NCBI GenBank assembly: GCA_027257055.1
Contig: JAPVLO010000056.1
Span: 5,208,001-5,272,000, forward strand
Length of the DNA stretch: 64,000 nt
Source: Cephalopachus bancanus
Taxonomy: Eukaryota > Chordata > Mammalia > Primates > Tarsiidae
Direction of reading: 5' to 3'
A program made the position numbers and the translations under genes. The notes below the pieces were generated by a model. The model was not told where the DNA came from, searched no databases, and saw nothing but the letters and a program-made list of their open reading frames with translations. Positions 58,751 through 64,000 of this stretch are shown here, piece by piece (within the stretch, counting starts at the first letter, position 1; each line of letters starts with the position of its first letter).

Positions 58751-61608
58751 AACAAGCCTCAAACCCAAATAAACACAGAAATGCAAACGATGAAGTCGCA
58801 ACTGACCCTGAAGAAATACAAAAGATTATCAGAGACTACTATATACACTTGTATAGAAAAAAACTTGAAAACCTAAAGGAAATGGAGAACTTTCTGACAC
58901 CACACAATATCCCCGATCAAAACAAGAAGGAATTGAGACTCTAAATAGACAAATAACAATCCAGGCAATTGACTGCGTTATAAGAAAATTACCTACAAAA
59001 AACAACAAAAAAAGCCCTGGACCAGATGTGTCTCCAGCAGAATTCTACAAAACATACAAGGAGGAACTGATACCAATTCTACTAAAAGTATTCCAGGCAA
59101 TTGAGAAAGATGGAACTCTCCCCAAATCATTTTATGAAGCTAACATCATATTGAAACTCAAACCAGGTAAAGATCCAACAAAGAGAACTACAGGCCAATA
59201 TCCTTAATGAACATAGATGCTAAAATTCTTAAAAAGATCCTAGCAAACTGGATTCAACAACACATCTCAAAAATCATTCACCATGACCAAGTAGGTTTCA
59301 TCCCTGGGATGCAGGACTGGTTCAACATTTGTAAGACTATAAATGTAATTAAATACATCAAGAGATGTTAAAAAAAAAAAACATGATTATATCATTAGAT
59401 GCGGGAAGAGCTTTTGATAAAATCCAGCACCCCTTCTTGATAAAAACCCTCAAACACCTAGGTGTAGATGGAACATACCTCAAAATAGTAAGAGCCATCT
59501 ATGAGAAACCACAGCCTGCATACTGCTAAATAGAAATTGGAACCATTTCCCCTGAAAACTGCAACAAGACAAGGATGCCTACTCTCTCCCTTCATGTTCA
59601 ACAGAGCTTTGGAAGTCCTAGCTAGAGCAATCAGACAGGAGAAGGAGATAAGGGGTATCCAAATAAGAAAAGAAGAAGTCAAGTTATCCCTCTTCACAGA
59701 CAACATGATTCTATACCTCAAAAAACCAAGTGAATCTGTCAAAAACCTCTTTGCACTGATAAAGCACTTTGGCAAAGTCTCAGGGTATAAAATAAATGTG
59801 CAAAAGACAGTCACATTTCTATACATCAATAATAAACAGAAATCCAAATAAAAAGCACAATCCCATTCACAATAGCCACACACACACACAAAAATGAAAT
59901 ACCTTGGCATCTTCCTACCCAGAGATGTGAAAGACTTTTACAACAAAAACTACAAAACACTGCTTAAAGAAATCAAAGATGACACAAACAAATCGAAAAA
60001 TATTCTATGCTCATGGACTGGAAGAATCAACATTATTAAGATGTTCACCCCACCTAAGGGAATCTACAGGTTTAATGCAATACCCATTAAATTACCAGCA
60101 GCATTCTTCTCAGACCTGGAAACAACAGTACAGGAATTCATATGGAAACATAAAGGACCCCGAATAACCAAAACAATCGCAGTAAAAAAAAAGCAAAGCG
60201 GGAGGTACGGGAGGTATCATACTCCCAGACTTTAAAATTTATTATAAAGCTGCGATAATCAAAACAACCTGGTATTGGTACAAGAACAGGCATATAGACC
60301 AATGGAACAGGATAGAGATTCTGGAAGTAAAACTTCAATTTCTCAATCAACTCATCTTCAACAAAGGTTCCACCACCAACGACTGGGGAGAGTAGAACCT
60401 ATTCAGTAAATGGTGCTGGGAAAACTGACTGACCACATGCGGAAGTTTAAAACAAGACCCCTACCTATCCCCATACACAAAAATCAACTCTAAATGGATC
60501 AAAGACCTAAACATAAAACCTCAAACTATAAGAACCTTAGAAAATGCAGGAGACACCCTTATGGAAATTGGAACTGGCAACCAATTCCTGATCAAAACCC
60601 CAAGTGCCCATGCCATAAGAGATGAGATAGACAAATGGGACCTCATCAAACTGACAAGCATCTGCAAAGACAACCCAAGAAGAGAGCAGGGAGACAGCCC
60701 CACAGACCGGGAAAAAGTATTTGCCAACTGTATGTCTGAAAAGGCCTAACATCTAGGATCTGCAAGGATCTCAAATGGGCCGAAAGGAAAAAAACCAACA
60801 GCCCCATTTTTAAAAAGTGGGCAAAAGATATGAATAGACACTTCTCAAAAGAAGACACATGAACAACAACAAGATACATGAAAAAATGCTCAGCCTCACT
60901 AGTCATCAAAGAAATGCAAATTAGAACTACACTGAGATCCAGTCAGGATGGCCATCATCAACTCAAAAAACAACAGATGCTGGAGAGGATAAGAGGAAAA
61001 GGGACACTTCTACACTGTTGGTGGGAGTGTCAACTAGTACAGTCTCTGTGGAAAACAGTGTGGCGATTCCTAAAAGATCTAAAAATCGACCTTCCAGATG
61101 ACCCTGCAATCCCCCTATTGGGAATATACACAGAAGAACTCAGATCACTCTATAAAAAAAGATACCTGCACATGTATGTTTGTCACAGCATTGTTCACAG
61201 TAGCAAGAACATGGAACCAACCATGCTGCCCATCAAAATAAGACTATTTTTTAAAATGTATATATACACGATGGAATATTACATAGCCATAATGGACAAA
61301 ATCATGAACTTCACAGCAACCTGGATAGGCTTAGAGTCTATAATACTGAGTGATGTATCACAGAAACAAAGAATTGAGTATCATATGTTCTCACTCATAA
61401 GCAAAACTTGAACAATTATCATAATATTATAAGAAAAGGATTAGCAGTAGTGGGAAACTGCCGAGGGTGGAGGGGTGGGATTGGCAGTAGTGGGAATCTG
61501 CTAGGGGAGGGGGGATACACTTTATTAACAAGGGTACCTGCATAAAGAACATTTGTATACCTAACCCTGAATGCACCCCATGTCTTTAAAATAATTTTTT
61601 TAAAAAAA
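58750..61608 (+). mobile_element. L1, 5'-truncated (about 2.9 kb), with broken ORF2
   Basis: Sense L1 from the middle of ORF2 to the 3' UTR. Reverse transcriptase text includes [12 protein letters not shown] and [15 protein letters not shown] (59537-59851), then MKYLGIFL and the C-terminal region to about 61411. The catalytic FADD box reads FTDN (59693-59704), and stops and frameshifts separate the open pieces (59537-59851, 59894-60235, 60878-61411). The 3' UTR has a duplicated G-rich unit (61441-61515) and ends 'ccccatgtctttaaaataat' with A's. Inactive. Confidence 0.93.
61441..61515 (+). repeat. Duplicated G-rich unit in the L1 3' UTR
   Basis: 'ttagcagtagtgggaaactg' and 'ttggcagtagtgggaatctg' are each followed by a G-rich run (gagggtggaggggtggga; ggggagggggga). 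The same two-copy layout is present at 14120-14225 in antisense. Confidence 0.9.
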
Positions 61609-63299
61609 AGTCTCTAAACTAAAGCATAGTAGCAAGGCTGAAAAAAAAAATAATAGAATCTGAGAGTCAGCATCAAGGAGTCTAATATGTGTGACTTAAA
61701 TCTAAGAAATATGGGAGGAGGGTGTGGGTTCAGAAAAAATATTCAAAAAATATGGCCAAAATGTAATCAAATTTTCTAAAAATAGTAAAAGATACAAGAA
61801 GCTCAATGAACCCCAATCAAAATAAACAAGAATACTATACCAAGATACATTTTAACCAAATTGCTGAGAAATAATGATAAACCAATAAAAAAGTCTTAAC
61901 TGCTGGAAGACAAAAGACTCTGTATGAATAGGGAAACAAAGATATGAGTGACTGTGGACTTGGCATCATACTTGTTATGTAAGAATGGGGTGGGCTCTGC
62001 CTTAAATTCCACTCACAGGCAAAAAGAGGTCCGTCGTGTGTGGTGGAAGTGGGAGTAAGGTGAGTATAAAGCTGCTTCTGCCCTGCACCCTACCGAGTCT
62101 TGTGCTGCAGATGGGCTCTCATGGTTTTGAGCTGGATCCTTTTACCACTTCACTGTGAAGTTTCTATTCTCATACCTGTGTCTTAGAGGAAGATGGCGGA
62201 TGTTTGCAGGTTTAAATGTCTTGCTCAAAGTCACAGTAAGGAGTTGAAGAGTGACAAACCCAGATGCGCACTCATCCCCTACACCCCCCACCCCCCCGCC
62301 TTTTCCATGACTTAGAGGAAAGCTAACTCAGCAGGCTCAAGGGGTGAGCAGCTTGACACCAGGGTGTCTGGAGTTTCCTGTTCTAACAGAGCCGCTTCCT
62401 CATCCAGGAAGCTGTCCTTGCTACTTGGTCACCTCTCCTGGATCTAGTGTCCTCCTCCTGCGGTATGCAGTCCAGCTGTGTCCAACCCAGACACACTTCC
62501 ATAAAAGCTCAGGATCTTTTGTGTTCTGCTCCTCTGCTTTAAGTCCTTTGCCCACCAATCCAATTTTTAATGTCCACTGCAGCTGTGTGTCTGCCCCTCT
62601 GCAGGAGAGTGGTGGAGAGAAGATTCACAGCCTGGTGCCTTTTGGTAAAAGTCACGCCTCCTCCATGATGCCATGGATCCTGTTATATTGTTTGCACACT
62701 GTGTGTCAGGTACTCACACAAAGGTGGGGGCATGGTGAGAGGTCCTGGAGCTTCTAAAATAGATGGAGGAATAAGTGTGTATAACAAAAATGTATAACGA
62801 AATTGGTGTTTAATGCTTGGATAGGAAGGGGACTCATATTTTAGAGAAAGCTTTGGGGGGAAAGATAACATTTTTATATGGTCAGAAAATTTAATTATAG
62901 TCATCCCCCACAGCTCCTGGTAAATTGTGCTGACATCCTACTTGGCCCTGGGTCCCACTGCATCCATTAGGTCAGGATGAGTTCCCAGTGGTTTTACATT
63001 TATTCCCCCAAGTCATGGGTGTGTACCTCCCCTTCTGGAATCAAGGAAAACCCACAGCAGAGTAGGAATGGAACTCAGAGGTGATGTCAACAAAGTCCTC
63101 TGTTTTATAGGTGAGGAAACTGGGACATATCGTGTAAAGTATTTTGGCCAATTTCCATTTGAGTCTCCTACTTGGATGATCTGATTGGAGGAAAAACAAG
63201 GAAGACAAGGTTCAAGTCAAGGCCTGATTTGATAGGTTTTATTCTTGGAATATCACTTGGCCTGTTTTCTTTTTCTTTCTAGGTTCAAGGAATGGCACT

Positions 63300-63300
<1 letters not shown>
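61609..63300. other. Intergenic, MIR-like pieces
   Basis: 62130-62285 ('ttgctcaaagtcacagtaag') and 63040-63160 ('ttataggtgaggaaactggg') are MIR-like. A 137-codon frame at 62344-62757 has no recognisable domain and I do not call it a gene. Confidence 0.6.
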
Positions 63301-63736
<436 letters not shown>

Positions 63737-64000
63737 ACATGGCCCGTTTTCTAGAGCTGCAACTTTCCAGAAGATTACAAAAAAAAGAGAAAGTGCATGG
63801 GTGGGGTTCTCATTTCCATTCTTTCTTTCACCAGGTAAGAAGAACCAAAGTCTCCTCCCACACATTAAAAATACAAACATTCCTTCCAAACACACTTTCT
63901 TCTTGGCTCTCCCAGCCAGCTTATGCTAATTCCAGTCAAGCATCCTCCCCTCCATCTTTTGATCTGTTTCCTGTCTTTTCTCTGATCCCTGAACAGCAGG
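63737..64000. other. Intergenic end of window
   Basis: Unassigned sequence, no gene seen. In human the next gene downstream is CYP2J2, but no CYP coding sequence is visible here. Confidence 0.6.

Noticed and set aside
59537..61411. L1 open frames considered as an active element
   Set aside because: The ORF is broken, the catalytic box is mutated and the 5' half is missing.
62344..62757. 137-codon frame considered as a small gene
   Set aside because: No domain, no splice or promoter signals and no recognised homology. It lies beside MIR-like text, and frames of this length are expected by chance.

Overview
The window is AT-rich, repeat-rich mammalian nuclear DNA. It is almost certainly primate, because it carries many dimeric Alu elements. 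Most of these Alus share one non-anthropoid variant: a left arm with 'gcctgagcccgcgggttcgag', 'cttggcgagacctcatctc' and a 'caataaatcaaaaa' linker, and a right end 'gagactccaactc'. With an L1 3' UTR type that is unlike human L1PA and a mariner unlike Hsmar1/Hsmar2, this points to a tarsier-like lineage. The species call is inference, about 0.6 confident.

One protein-coding gene fills the first 52 kb on the plus strand: HOOK1, the dynein adaptor of the FTS-Hook-FHIP complex. Twenty consecutive coding exons (exons 3-22 if the human 22-exon layout holds) run from 2347 to the stop codon at 47591. They join in phase and encode residues 51-728 of a 728-residue protein, with no internal stop, frameshift or missing exon. 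The first 50 residues lie upstream of the window. A long 3' UTR follows, probably to about 51.7-51.8 kb. The rest, about 12 kb, is intergenic and made mostly of transposon remains. I see no second gene.

The introns and flanks hold old antisense L1 tracts (2.5-4.3, 16-20.9, 23.4-30.3, 53.1-54.8 kb), younger 5'-truncated L1s (18.7-20.4, 46.7-47.2, 58.7-61.6 kb), and hAT-Charlie elements with 8-bp target duplications. They also hold MIR and L2 relics, a mariner remnant and a broken NUDCD2 retrocopy at 33.2-33.95 kb just upstream of a HOOK1 exon.

I found no undescribed biochemical system. The best leads are structural: a 54-bp-arm inverted repeat made inside a MIR by an apparent fold-back duplication (12.5 kb), a MIR that abuts and seems to supply a HOOK1 splice acceptor (39.2 kb), an unassigned element bounded by inverted repeats (36.7-37.5 kb), a TA-flanked MITE in the HOOK1 3' UTR (48.5 kb), and lineage-marking L1 and mariner sequences.
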